NCBI GenBank assembly: GCA_015229095.1
Contig: JADGCE010000014.1
Span: forward strand, 1-32,897
DNA length: 32,897 bases
Direction: 5' to 3'
From: Magnetococcales bacterium
GTDB taxonomy: Bacteria > Pseudomonadota > Magnetococcia > Magnetococcales > Magnetaquicoccaceae
Part shown: piece after piece, positions 16,959 through 25,132 of the stretch
Numbering within the stretch: position 1 is the stretch's first letter
Layout of the letters: each line of letters begins with the position of its first letter
The notes under the pieces: generated by a model
The model's input: the letters and a program-made list of their open reading frames with translations, nothing else
Told to the model about the DNA's origin: nothing
The model's database searches: none
Program-made: the position numbers and the translations under genes

Positions 16959-17777
16959 ATGCCAGAATTACCGGAAGTGGAAACAATCTGTCGAGGCATT
17001 CGCCCATGCATCACCGGCCAACAGGTGGTGCAGGTGGTGGTACGCTGTGCCACCTTGCGTTGGCCCGTGCCGGTGACCGCCTTGCAGGAGGAGTTGCAGG
17101 GAGAGACCATTCAGCGGGTGGATCGACGGGGAAAATATCTGCTGCTCCATGCAGAACGGGGTTGTCTGATCGTTCACTTGGGCATGTCAGGCCGTTTGCA
17201 CTGGTTGCCTTCCCCGCTGGAAGCAGGAAAGCATGACCATGTGGATCTGCGCTTTGCCGACGGAGGGTTGTTGCGTTTTACTGATCCCCGCCGTTTTGGT
17301 TCTCTGTCATGGAACCGTGGGCCGCCAGAGACGCATCCCCTGTTGGCACCCCTGGGGCCGGAGCCTTTGAGCGAGTTGTTCCATGCGCACTATCTCTGGC
17401 ATAAGTTGCAAAACAGGAAAGTATCGATCAAAAATCTGTTGATGGACAGCCATATCGTGGCAGGAATCGGCAATATTTATGCGGCGGAAGCCCTGTTCCA
17501 CGCCGGCCTGCACCCGGCTCGTCCGGCAGGATCGTTATCCCGGTCGCAGTGCCACTGTCTGGTGCAAAGCATTCAGGAAATATTGAAGCGCGCCATCGCC
17601 CAGGGAGGGACAACGGTGCGGGATTTTCGCCATGCCGACGGCAGCCAGGGCTATTTTCAACAAACGTTGGAGGTCTATGGACGACAGGGAGAGGCCTGCC
17701 GCCGCTGTGGTGCCACCGTGATCCGTCTGCGCCTGGGGGGACGAGCCTCGTGTTGCTGTCCCGAATGTCAGCGGTGA
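16959..17777 (+). CDS. mutM: Formamidopyrimidine-DNA glycosylase (Fpg/MutM)
   Basis: The enzyme removes 8-oxoguanine and formamidopyrimidines from DNA and cleaves the abasic site. The 272-residue protein starts MPELPEVE, which supplies the N-terminal proline nucleophile and catalytic glutamate. It keeps the DRRGKYLL lysine loop, LGMSGRL, the helix-two-turns-helix NLLMDSHIVAGIGNIYAAEAL, TTVRDF, and the C-terminal zinc finger with CRRC and CPEC pairs. GGAGG at 16942-16946 precedes the ATG at a 12-base spacing. It is divergently arranged from the hybrid kinase. Confidence 0.97.
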   Translation: MPELPEVETICRGIRPCITGQQVVQVVVRCATLRWPVPVTALQEELQGETIQRVDRRGKYLLLHAERGCLIVHLGMSGRLHWLPSPLEAGKHDHVDLRFADGGLLRFTDPRRFGSLSWNRGPPETHPLLAPLGPEPLSELFHAHYLWHKLQNRKVSIKNLLMDSHIVAGIGNIYAAEALFHAGLHPARPAGSLSRSQCHCLVQSIQEILKRAIAQGGTTVRDFRHADGSQGYFQQTLEVYGRQGEACRRCGATVIRLRLGGRASCCCPECQR

Positions 17778-17874
17778 CGATGGGAACTTATCCCTTCCAT
17801 GCGTGTCTGAGCGACCGGGATGCGGGATCCACCCGCTTCGAGAAACACGTATTTCAATAAGAGGAACCCTTATC

Positions 17875-18069
17875 ATGAAACCCAATGTTGGCGGTATGGA
17901 TCGCATTCTGCGCATCGTGGTCGGCGCTCTCCTGCTCTCCCAGGCCTTTGTGGGGCTGCACACCCCGTGGGGTTGGGTGGGCGTTATTCCCATTCTGACA
18001 GCTCTTCTGAAGTTTTGTCCCTTCTACCCTCTTCTTGGTCTCAATACATGCCCCGCCAAACAGGAATAG
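17875..18069 (+). CDS. Small DUF2892 / YgaP-type membrane protein
   Basis: The 64-residue protein matches the YgaP-like transmembrane family: NVGGMDRILRIVVG, a hydrophobic hairpin, WGWVGVIPILTALLKFCPFYPLLGLNTC, with the conserved cysteines of 'FCP' and 'NTC'. Related domains are fused to rhodaneses in some proteins, hinting at sulfur-linked membrane roles, but there is no rhodanese here. The ATG at 17875 has AGAGGAA upstream; the longer open frame from 17803 is not supported. It lies downstream of mutM on the same strand, separated by 97 bases. Confidence 0.85.
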   Translation: MKPNVGGMDRILRIVVGALLLSQAFVGLHTPWGWVGVIPILTALLKFCPFYPLLGLNTCPAKQE

Positions 18070-18111
18070 TGGGCGCTTTACCTGTGGTGGATGGTCAGAC
18101 CTGCGGGGAGG

Positions 18112-18138
18112 GCCGGGAGGGGATTATTCCCTCCCGGC
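18112..18138. terminator. Bidirectional terminator-like hairpin between DUF2892 gene and formate-dehydrogenase gene
   Basis: A perfect 10-base stem, GCCGGGAGGG at 18112-18121 with CCCTCCCGGC at 18129-18138, encloses a seven-base AT-rich loop. It overlaps the TAA stop and last codons of the formate-dehydrogenase-like gene on the minus strand and lies 42 bases past the stop of the plus-strand gene, as expected for a shared end of convergent transcripts. Confidence 0.6.
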
Positions 18139-20862
18139 GGGGCGCGGGGAGAGCGGGATCTTTTGGATGCGCACCGGCGTCACCTTGTATTCCGGACAGC
18201 GGGTATGTGTATCGCTGCCAGGACCGACCAACAGGTTTGTGCGGGTTTGAGGAAAGTGAAACGCCATGAAAACCACCCCCGGAGGGGTTTCTGCAACCAC
18301 TTCCGCCTGCGCCGTCGTCTCTCCCTGGCGGGACACGATCGCCACGGTATCCCCGGAACGGATGCCAAGTTCTGCGGCATTGTGTGGATGGATGCGGATG
18401 CTCTCCTGCTGCGCGGCGACCAACGAGAGGATGGCACTGCGCCGGGTCATCGTTCCCACGTTATAATGGTAGAGCGTGCGGCCTGTGGTCAACAACAACG
18501 GAAAGGTCGGGTCGCATCCGCTCTCCGGCGGCTGCCACGGGGTTGGAGTCAGACGGGCCAGACCACGCAGGCAATCCCCTCCCCCATGCATCAGCCCGGT
18601 GCCCGGGTGATCCGCGTCCGGGCAGGGCCACTGCAAGAAACCGAGTTTGTGCAGCCGCCCTGTAGAAATGCCTCCCCAGTTGGGGGTCAGTTGCGCGATT
18701 TCGGCCAGGGTGCGATCCGCATCGAGACCCTCTTCAGAGGCATCGGCGCATCCCAGATCCCAGCCCATGCGTTTGGCCAAGGCCAGAACGATATCCCCAT
18801 CGGTGCGTGCCTGACCCGGTGGAGAGACGGCCTGGAGCACCGGCTGCACCCGGCGGTCGCTGTTGACAAAGGTGCCTCTCTTTTCAAAAAAGCTGGCACC
18901 AGGCAGCACAACATGGGCAAAGCGGGCTGATTCACTCAAGAAAATCTCCTGAACAACAAGAAATTCCAGCTTTCTCAACGCCGCAGCCACCTGTGCAGAG
19001 TCTGGGTCGGACTGGGCCGGATCCTGCGCCACCAGATAGAGTCCCCGCAAGGTGCCTGCACGCGCAGCGGCAAACATCTCCGGCATTTTCATCCCCGGTT
19101 TGGCCGGGGGTTCCACCCCCCAAACCGCTTTGAAGCGGGCACGCATTTCTGGATTGGTCACAGACTGATAGTCTGTGGTGACGTTGGGCAGAGCCCCCAT
19201 ATCACAAGCACCCTGGACATTGTTTTGACCCCGGATGGGGCTGGCCCCGGTGCCTGGACGACCGATGTTGCCGGTCAAAATTGCCAAATTGATCAAACCG
19301 AAAGCGGCCATCGTTCCCTGGCACGCTTCGGTGATGCCCAACCCCCAGAGAATCTGTCCCCGTTGGGCTTGGGCAAACAAACGGGCAGCCCGGAAAATCA
19401 ACTCTGCCGGGATTTCTCCCACCTGTGCCGCCCATTCCGGGGTGCAGGAGGCCAGAACGGGCATGAGGCTTTCCAACCCTTCCGAGTGGTCGGCGACAAA
19501 AGCGGCATCCAACCGTTTTTCGTCGAGGATCACCCGCTGCATGGCGTTAATCACCGCCACGTTGGAACCGGGTCGCAACGGCAGGTGCAGATGAGCCATG
19601 CGCGCCAGTTCGGTGCGACGCGGGTCAAGTACGATCAGGGTACAGCCGTTGCGCACGGCCCGACGGATGCGGGCACCGAGCACCGGATGGGACTCGGTGG
19701 GATTGGCTCCGACAATGAGCAACAGATCCGAGCGGTCGATCTCTTCAAAACCACTGGTTCCGGCTCCTGTGCCCAACGCCTCTCCCAGGGCAAAGGCGGA
19801 TGGGGAGTGACACACCCTGGCACAGTTATCGATGTTGTTGGTGCCCAACACCACGCGGGCGAACTTTTGCAGCACATAGTTTTCTTCGTTGGTGCAGCGT
19901 GCAGAGCTGACCACGCCCAGGGATTCCGGACCGTGGGTATCGCGGATGGTCGCAAAACCTTCGGCGATCCGTCCGAGGGCGGTCTGCCAATCACACGCTT
20001 CCAGTACGCCCTGGGCGTTGCGAATCATGGGTCGGGTGAGGCGGTCCGGGGAGTGGACAAAACCATGGCCGAACCGCCCTTTGACACACGCATGTCCCTG
20101 ATTGGCCGAACCTGCCGGATCCGGCTCCACGCGCACAATCCGGCCTTGCTCCGTCGTGACTTGCAACCGGCAACCCACCGCACAGTAGCCGCATGTGGTG
20201 GCCACGACCCGCTCCCCGACTTGGCGGGCCAACACACTAGGCTCGCGGATCGCCCCGGTGGGACAGACGGCCAAACAACCACCGCAGGCCACACACCCCG
20301 CCTGTTCCAACGACGTGTCGGCCCCGGCGATCACCGCCTGCTTTTCTCCTCTGCCCATCATGCCCAGCACGTCCGCTCCCTGCACCTTCTGGCACACAGA
20401 GACGCACAATCCACACTGGATGCACAGGCTGGGTTGCCGATGGATGAAGGGGTGACGCGTGTCGATGATCTCTACGGTGGGTTGCGGGTTGGCAAGGAGC
20501 TGGAAACCCAGTTCCATGGCCAGAGTTTGCAGACGGCAACGCCCTTCCACCGGGCAGATCGCGCAACGGAGCGGGTGGTTGCGCAGCAGCAGACGCATGG
20601 CCCAGTGCCGCGCCGTCTGCAGTTCGGAGGTGGTGCTGCGGTAACATGCACCGGGCGTCACCGTGGTTTGACAGGCATGCACCAAGCCGCGCCCGACCTC
20701 TTCTACCAGACAGATACCACAGCGTCCCCCATGGGGCACGTGCTCCCAATGGCACAGGGTCGGGATCGCAATCCCCAGTTCTCGCAAGGCATGCAAGAGC
20801 CGCGTTCCCTCGGGCAGATGAACGACCCGGCCATCGATTTCCACGCGGATCACGGCATCCAC
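18124..20862 (-). CDS. Formate dehydrogenase-like molybdopterin enzyme, catalytic alpha subunit
   Basis: The 912-residue protein is built like FdsA/FdhA-type catalytic subunits. It has an N-terminal [2Fe-2S] ferredoxin domain (Cys37, 48, 51, 64), a His-Cys3 [4Fe-4S] site (His96, Cys100, 103, 109), two [4Fe-4S] ferredoxin motifs (Cys147-157 and Cys190-200), a further cluster at Cys224, 227 and 231, then the molybdopterin domain. The active site reads RVCHSPSAF, with Cys351 (not selenocysteine) followed by His352, and GANPTESHPV is the formate-dehydrogenase pattern. It should oxidise formate to CO2 or do the reverse. There is no signal peptide. The NAD/FMN subunits and fdhD are not adjacent, so its electron partner is unknown. 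GTG at 20862 is the only start after an in-frame TAA a few codons upstream, and no ribosome site is visible. Confidence 0.88.
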   Translation of the reverse strand: MDAVIRVEIDGRVVHLPEGTRLLHALRELGIAIPTLCHWEHVPHGGRCGICLVEEVGRGLVHACQTTVTPGACYRSTTSELQTARHWAMRLLLRNHPLRCAICPVEGRCRLQTLAMELGFQLLANPQPTVEIIDTRHPFIHRQPSLCIQCGLCVSVCQKVQGADVLGMMGRGEKQAVIAGADTSLEQAGCVACGGCLAVCPTGAIREPSVLARQVGERVVATTCGYCAVGCRLQVTTEQGRIVRVEPDPAGSANQGHACVKGRFGHGFVHSPDRLTRPMIRNAQGVLEACDWQTALGRIAEGFATIRDTHGPESLGVVSSARCTNEENYVLQKFARVVLGTNNIDNCARVCHSPSAFALGEALGTGAGTSGFEEIDRSDLLLIVGANPTESHPVLGARIRRAVRNGCTLIVLDPRRTELARMAHLHLPLRPGSNVAVINAMQRVILDEKRLDAAFVADHSEGLESLMPVLASCTPEWAAQVGEIPAELIFRAARLFAQAQRGQILWGLGITEACQGTMAAFGLINLAILTGNIGRPGTGASPIRGQNNVQGACDMGALPNVTTDYQSVTNPEMRARFKAVWGVEPPAKPGMKMPEMFAAARAGTLRGLYLVAQDPAQSDPDSAQVAAALRKLEFLVVQEIFLSESARFAHVVLPGASFFEKRGTFVNSDRRVQPVLQAVSPPGQARTDGDIVLALAKRMGWDLGCADASEEGLDADRTLAEIAQLTPNWGGISTGRLHKLGFLQWPCPDADHPGTGLMHGGGDCLRGLARLTPTPWQPPESGCDPTFPLLLTTGRTLYHYNVGTMTRRSAILSLVAAQQESIRIHPHNAAELGIRSGDTVAIVSRQGETTAQAEVVAETPPGVVFMAFHFPQTRTNLLVGPGSDTHTRCPEYKVTPVRIQKIPLSPRPAGRE

Positions 20863-20992
20863 ACCATCACAAACAGAATCGTTTTACCTTCGATCATTCC
20901 GTGCTCCCAATCAGGGTAACAGGGTCCATGGAGCGCATCCATGTCCGCATGCTATCACAGTTGAGAAGGGTTCACAAACTTGACAGTGTCCA

Positions 20993-21021
20993 TTGACTGA
21001 CAGGTCACGCTCCCGTACACT
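20993..21021 (+). promoter_or_regulatory. Sigma-70-like promoter for the Tudor-knot protein gene
   Basis: TTGACT at 20993-20998, a 17-base spacer and TACACT at 21016-21021 make a good match to the housekeeping promoter. Transcription would begin near 21028, about 50 bases before the ATG at 21077. Another TTGACA occurs at 20980 without a matching -10. Confidence 0.55.
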
Positions 21022-21076
21022 GCAGCGGTCGCGGCGTCGCGGATCCTCCATACGTTTGAACGAGAAGAGCGAATCG

Positions 21077-21430
21077 ATGAAGATAATAGTCATTCTGTTT
21101 TTGGGTCTGTTGTTGGCGTTGACTGGTCGTGTTGAAGCCATGGATGTGGGCGAGCGTGCGCAGGTTTCCTGGAAGGGGACATGGTATCCGAGCAGGGTAC
21201 TGGATGTTTCCGGAAATCGTGTGTTCATTCACTATGATGGCTACGAAAGCAGCTGGGATGAGTGGGTCACCATGGATCGTGTCAAGATCGAGGTGTTATG
21301 GAAAGGTCAGTGGTACAAAGCCAGGGCGTTGCGGTCTGATGATGGCTATGATGTGTTGATCCATTATGACGGTTATGACAGCAGTTGGGATGAGTGGGTC
21401 ACCATGGATCGTATCAGGGCCGCCAGGTAA
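21077..21430 (+). CDS. Exported protein with two tandem Tudor-knot (agenet/chromo-barrel-like) domains
   Basis: The 117-residue product has a signal peptide (MKIIVILFLGLLLALTGRVEA) and then two near-identical repeats of about 45 residues. Each has an opening 'V.WKG.WY..R.L', a core 'V.IHYDGY.SSWDEWV' and an end 'TMDR'. That pattern matches the small barrel known from Tudor-knot/agenet domains, which in eukaryotes bind methylated peptides or RNA. Bacterial versions exist, but their ligand is generally unknown. With an export signal, a nucleic-acid or chromatin role is unlikely, and cell-wall or protein binding is more plausible. The ATG at 21077 is chosen because the signal peptide begins there. 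It stands alone, divergent from the formate-dehydrogenase gene. Confidence 0.8.
   Translation: MKIIVILFLGLLLALTGRVEAMDVGERAQVSWKGTWYPSRVLDVSGNRVFIHYDGYESSWDEWVTMDRVKIEVLWKGQWYKARALRSDDGYDVLIHYDGYDSSWDEWVTMDRIRAAR
21223..21413 (+). repeat. Direct DNA repeat inside the Tudor-knot gene
   Basis: The second half of each domain is almost identical in DNA: TGGGATGAGTGGGTCACCAT followed by GGATCGT occurs around 21256-21282 and again around 21387-21413. The first halves have diverged more. This points to recent tandem duplication or gene conversion of the domain. Confidence 0.7.
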
Positions 21431-21626
21431 AGAGGTCGTGACTCTCCTGTTGAAGTCTTGACAAGAGCACAATGCCCACACAGTAGAAGGGGGAGAAGCG
21501 GCACCGTACTTGCCGGTTGTGATGGCAGCATAAACAACAAGGCGTTCCCCCCCATGCCTGACCATTTTTCCGGTCAATACAGTGTGGGAGGATGAACGGT
21601 AACATCTTTGAAACCGGATAGCCCCC

Positions 21627-23609
21627 ATGAATTGGCTGAACCGCTTGTTGATTTGGCAAAGATTTGCCCTCGGATTTGTTATTGTCGGGTGTTTTTTCTT
21701 CTTCATCGTGTTCATCTACCACTTCAGCATGAAGCAGATCGGAGAGAGCTATGAGCATGTTCTGGATGTGGATTTTTCAAGATTTTCAATAGGATATAAA
21801 TTATCTCATATTCTTTCTCAAATGAGAGATGTAGAATACAACTTTCGCATCACACCAAAAGACGAACTCTCGGAAGACCACCAAAACTACTACAACGATT
21901 TTCTGGAAAAACTGGTCAAACTCACCTTGCTGGAGCAAGAGTCCGGCGATGCAGAAAGCTTGAAAGTTCCCACAGGAATTGCCGATCAAATCAAGATGTA
22001 TCGGGAGGCCTTCGTCGCCACCGTGGACGCTTGGCGCGTCAAAGGAATGAAGGAGGGTGCCGGGTTGCGCGGGCAACTGTCGGAAGATGTCAAACGCTCT
22101 GAGCAGGCCATCGATCGACTGGCCCTCTCCTCCCACGGTGACACAAACGGTAACATATGGCGGGATTTTTACCAGGTTCGCAATCTGGAGGAGAGCTATT
22201 TCCAAACCCTTGATGCCCAGTACGCCGATTCGCTTGTTCGGTTGATCGAAGAGATTCGGGGCCGGTTGGGAAGCAGCCCGGTTTCCGACGGACTGCCGGT
22301 TGCGGTCACCCTGGAGACCTATCGCGACCATTTTTTGGCAATGGTCGAGCAGGATCGTCGCATCCAAGAACTCAGCGAGGCGATGGAAGAAGCAAATCAT
22401 GCCATTGAATTTTTGGTAGAATATCATTTCAGTCGGGTGGCTCAGGACACACACAAGGCCTCCGAGTCCACCCAGGCATTTGGCCGAGAGCGAACCAGAT
22501 TGGCTTTCGCAATGGCCACTGTTTTGATCGTCCTGATGATCGGAATTGCTTTTCTCCTGGTGGTCGGTGTGGTGCGTCCCATTTCACGGGTGACACGTGC
22601 CATGCTCCATGTCTCGGATGGTCACCTGGATTCGCAGGTTCCCGTGGTGGGAGTCGACGAATTGGGCCAGATGGCAACCATTTTCAATACCATGGCCATG
22701 CAGTTGCGGGCTGCCCATAACGGTCTGCAAAACGAACAGGAAAAGCTGACCACCATTCTCCTCAGCGCACGCGAGGGTATTGTGGGAACCGATCGGGATG
22801 GCAGGGTGGTTCTGGTCAACCCCGCCGCCGTGCGATTGTTGGAAAAATCCGAAGAGACCATCATCGAGGGGGGCTTCTTGAATCTGCTGGATGATCCCGA
22901 CTATGTCCAGCAGTTTTTGCTCCGCGCTGGCATCGATATGCCGGATACCTTGTTTTATAAAGGAAAAGTGTTAAACTTTTTTGCCGCCTCCATCGAGGAC
23001 AGAAACGGCGAAGTGGTTGGTTCTGCCGCGCTGATACGGGATGTCACGGAAGAGAAAAAACTGGAGCGCATGCTGCGGGATCTCTCCAATACCGACGGGC
23101 TGACCCAACTGCTCAATCGCCGTCGTTTTGACGAATTGATGCAGATCGAATTTCAACGGGCCAGGCGGTATGGCATGCCGTTGGGGTTGTTGCTGTTCGA
23201 TGTGGATCATTTTAAAAAATTCAATGACACCTATGGGCATGACCAGGGGGACCGGGTGTTGCAGGCCCTTGCCAAAACCATGATCCATTCCTTCCGGGAC
23301 GTGGATTTTTGTTGCCGTTATGGAGGTGAGGAATTTTGCGTCATCACCCCCAATACGGCGACTCCAGGCCTGTTGATCGCGGCGGAGCGGTTTCGGGAAA
23401 AGGTGGAGGCATTAGTGATTGATGGATTGAAGGTGACCATCAGTATCGGCGCCGTGGTCTATCCTCTTCACCTCCCCCATGCCAAGGGGCCTGCAGAACT
23501 TTTCAAAGCGGCGGACGATGCCTTGTATGCTGCCAAACGAGGGGGGCGCAACCAGGTCCGTGAGGCCTCTCTTCAGGAAGGTTCCGGAACAGCAGCAACA
23601 AAGGCATGA
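21627..23609 (+). CDS. Membrane diguanylate cyclase: sensor region, HAMP, PAS, GGDEF
   Basis: The 660-residue protein has a first membrane span (about residues 12-34), a long helical periplasmic sensor region (to about 290), a second span (about 293-315), a HAMP linker (VVRPISRVTRAML), a PAS domain (about 370-480) and a C-terminal GGDEF domain. The active motif is GGEEF at 566-570, preceded by an RxxD inhibitory site (RDVD). The guanine-contact residues in FKKFNDTYGH and QGD are conserved, so the product should be c-di-GMP, not cyclic AMP-GMP as in Hypr cyclases, where the equivalent Asp is Ser. It is 46 bases ahead of the cytochrome c gene on the same strand and may be co-transcribed with the electron-conduit genes. 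Confidence 0.92.
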   Translation: MNWLNRLLIWQRFALGFVIVGCFFFFIVFIYHFSMKQIGESYEHVLDVDFSRFSIGYKLSHILSQMRDVEYNFRITPKDELSEDHQNYYNDFLEKLVKLTLLEQESGDAESLKVPTGIADQIKMYREAFVATVDAWRVKGMKEGAGLRGQLSEDVKRSEQAIDRLALSSHGDTNGNIWRDFYQVRNLEESYFQTLDAQYADSLVRLIEEIRGRLGSSPVSDGLPVAVTLETYRDHFLAMVEQDRRIQELSEAMEEANHAIEFLVEYHFSRVAQDTHKASESTQAFGRERTRLAFAMATVLIVLMIGIAFLLVVGVVRPISRVTRAMLHVSDGHLDSQVPVVGVDELGQMATIFNTMAMQLRAAHNGLQNEQEKLTTILLSAREGIVGTDRDGRVVLVNPAAVRLLEKSEETIIEGGFLNLLDDPDYVQQFLLRAGIDMPDTLFYKGKVLNFFAASIEDRNGEVVGSAALIRDVTEEKKLERMLRDLSNTDGLTQLLNRRRFDELMQIEFQRARRYGMPLGLLLFDVDHFKKFNDTYGHDQGDRVLQALAKTMIHSFRDVDFCCRYGGEEFCVITPNTATPGLLIAAERFREKVEALVIDGLKVTISIGAVVYPLHLPHAKGPAELFKAADDALYAAKRGGRNQVREASLQEGSGTAATKA

Positions 23610-23655
23610 GTGTCAAGATGGGTCGGATGGGCTCCCTTTTTTGGAAGGCAAGGCT

Positions 23656-24054
23656 ATGATCATTTTTGCAAGGGGGGTGGGGCACCACCTGGGGTCACGA
23701 CCTTCTTCCCGTTGCCTGCGCTCCCTCCCGGCCATGGGACTGATTGCCATGATAACGTGGGTTGCTCCGGGGACGGTTTGCGCAAAGATGGACGCCGTCA
23801 CCGCTCTTGAAGTGTTGAAACGCAACGACTGCACCAAATGCCATTCTGTACAAAAATCCAAGAACGGTCCTTCGTACACCAAGGTCTCAAAAAAATACAA
23901 GGGTGACGCCCAGGCCGAGGAAAAGCTCTACAAACATCTCACCACCACCCCCAAGGTCAAACTGGAGGATGGCACCGAAGAGGAGCATAAAAAGACCGAT
24001 TTCAGCGATCCGGAACATCTGAAAGAGTTTATCCGCTGGATATTGTCCCTGTAG
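23656..24054 (+). CDS. Small monoheme cytochrome c, first cytochrome of the conduit cluster
   Basis: The 132-residue precursor has a long, basic signal region (hydrophobic GLIAMITWVAPGTVCA) and one haem site CTKCH in an N-terminal position (NDCTKCHSVQKSKNGPSY), typical of a class I cytochrome c. The distal ligand methionine is not obvious, and the chain is rich in Lys and Glu. It probably shuttles electrons in the periplasm between the inner-membrane cytochrome bc and the decaheme protein. GGAAGG at 23643-23648 precedes the ATG at 23656. The decaheme gene begins 45 bases after its stop. Confidence 0.8.
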   Translation: MIIFARGVGHHLGSRPSSRCLRSLPAMGLIAMITWVAPGTVCAKMDAVTALEVLKRNDCTKCHSVQKSKNGPSYTKVSKKYKGDAQAEEKLYKHLTTTPKVKLEDGTEEEHKKTDFSDPEHLKEFIRWILSL

Positions 24055-24099
24055 TGAGGCGTGTCGGCAACCGCTTTGAACAATGACGGAGGAGGAAGC

Positions 24100-25107
24100 G
24101 TGAAAAGATTGCGTGATGCGCTGATGGTGTTTTTTGCCGCCATGTGCTGGGTGGTGCCGCTTCTGGCGGAGGAGGAAGAGAAGGAACCGAAAAAAGATGT
24201 CGTCCTGCGGGATGACGCCGAGTGCACCTTTTGTCACGAGGAGGAGGACTCCATTACCCTGCTGGCCATCGGCAAGGGCAGACACGGCACTCTGGCAGAT
24301 CCCCGCACCCCCACCTGCACGAGTTGTCACGGCTCCAGTCGGGACCATCTGAAAAAGCCCCCCGGACAAGGGGATAAACGTCCCAGGCCGGACATCACCT
24401 TTGGACGGCGTTCCCCCGCCATCCGTCCTGATGCCCGCATCGACGAGGATTTTGGCAACTTCAAAAGCTCCGACACGCCGGCAGAGAGCATCAACAAGGT
24501 CTGTGTCGCCTGTCATCAAGGGGAAAAATTGCTTTATTGGTCCAGCAGTGCCCACGCCAGCCAGGAGGTGGCTTGCACCCATTGCCACGAAATTCATACC
24601 GATCATGACCGGGTGCTGGACCTGCGAAGCCAACCCAATGTCTGTTTTGGTTGTCATAAAAGCCAGCGGGCCCTCTTCAACCGCCCCTCCCATCACCCGG
24701 TTCCCGAAGGAAAAATGGCCTGCTCCAACTGCCACAATCCCCACGGCTCCGCAGGCCATAAATCGTTAAAGTTTGACGGGATCAACGAGACCTGCTACCA
24801 GTGCCATATGGAAAAACGCGGTCCTTTCCTCCATGCTCATCCCCCGGTGGCGGAAAACTGTCTCATCTGTCACAACCCCCATGGAACCGTGGTAGCGGAT
24901 TTGCTCAACTATCGCCCCCCTTACCTCTGTCAGGACTGCCACAGCGACACCGGACATCGGGGACAGGTGGCGGGTTTGCCCAGTGGCCGCACGACGGCCA
25001 GTACCCTGTTGGGAACCGTCGCCCGTGGTTGTTTGAAATGCCATACCAACATTCATGGCAGCAACAGTACCGAAAATGCCACGAGTTCCGGACGTTTCCG
25101 CCGATGA
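24100..25107 (+). CDS. MtrA/DmsE-like decaheme cytochrome c
   Basis: The 335-residue precursor has a signal peptide (ending PLLAEEEE) and ten CxxCH sites between residues 42 and 315 (CTFCH, CTSCH, CVACH, CTHCH, CFGCH, CSNCH, CYQCH, CLICH, CQDCH, CLKCH). The second half follows the MtrA/DmsE pattern closely: CSNCHNPHGS, CYQCHMEKRGPFLHAHPP, CLICHNPHG, CLKCHTNIHGSN. MtrA (about 333 residues) inserts into an outer-membrane porin and carries electrons through it. This copy is MtrA-sized and lacks the long N-terminal extension of PioA. It starts with GTG at 24100 after GGAGGAGG; the frame continues upstream to 24061 without support. The porin gene follows 25 bases after its stop. Confidence 0.93.
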   Translation: MKRLRDALMVFFAAMCWVVPLLAEEEEKEPKKDVVLRDDAECTFCHEEEDSITLLAIGKGRHGTLADPRTPTCTSCHGSSRDHLKKPPGQGDKRPRPDITFGRRSPAIRPDARIDEDFGNFKSSDTPAESINKVCVACHQGEKLLYWSSSAHASQEVACTHCHEIHTDHDRVLDLRSQPNVCFGCHKSQRALFNRPSHHPVPEGKMACSNCHNPHGSAGHKSLKFDGINETCYQCHMEKRGPFLHAHPPVAENCLICHNPHGTVVADLLNYRPPYLCQDCHSDTGHRGQVAGLPSGRTTASTLLGTVARGCLKCHTNIHGSNSTENATSSGRFRR

Positions 25108-25132
25108 TCAAACGCTTGGGAGAACCAGAACG

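Noticed and set aside
19225..20919. 564-codon plus-strand frame
   Set aside because: It is antisense to the formate-dehydrogenase-like gene with complete cofactor motifs.
21431..21626. Possible c-di-GMP or cyclic AMP-GMP (GEMM) riboswitch ahead of the cyclase and conduit genes
   Set aside because: I looked for the conserved GEMM core in this gap and in the gaps at 23610, 24055, 25108 and 27395 and saw none. A TTGACA at 21458 has no good -10 partner.
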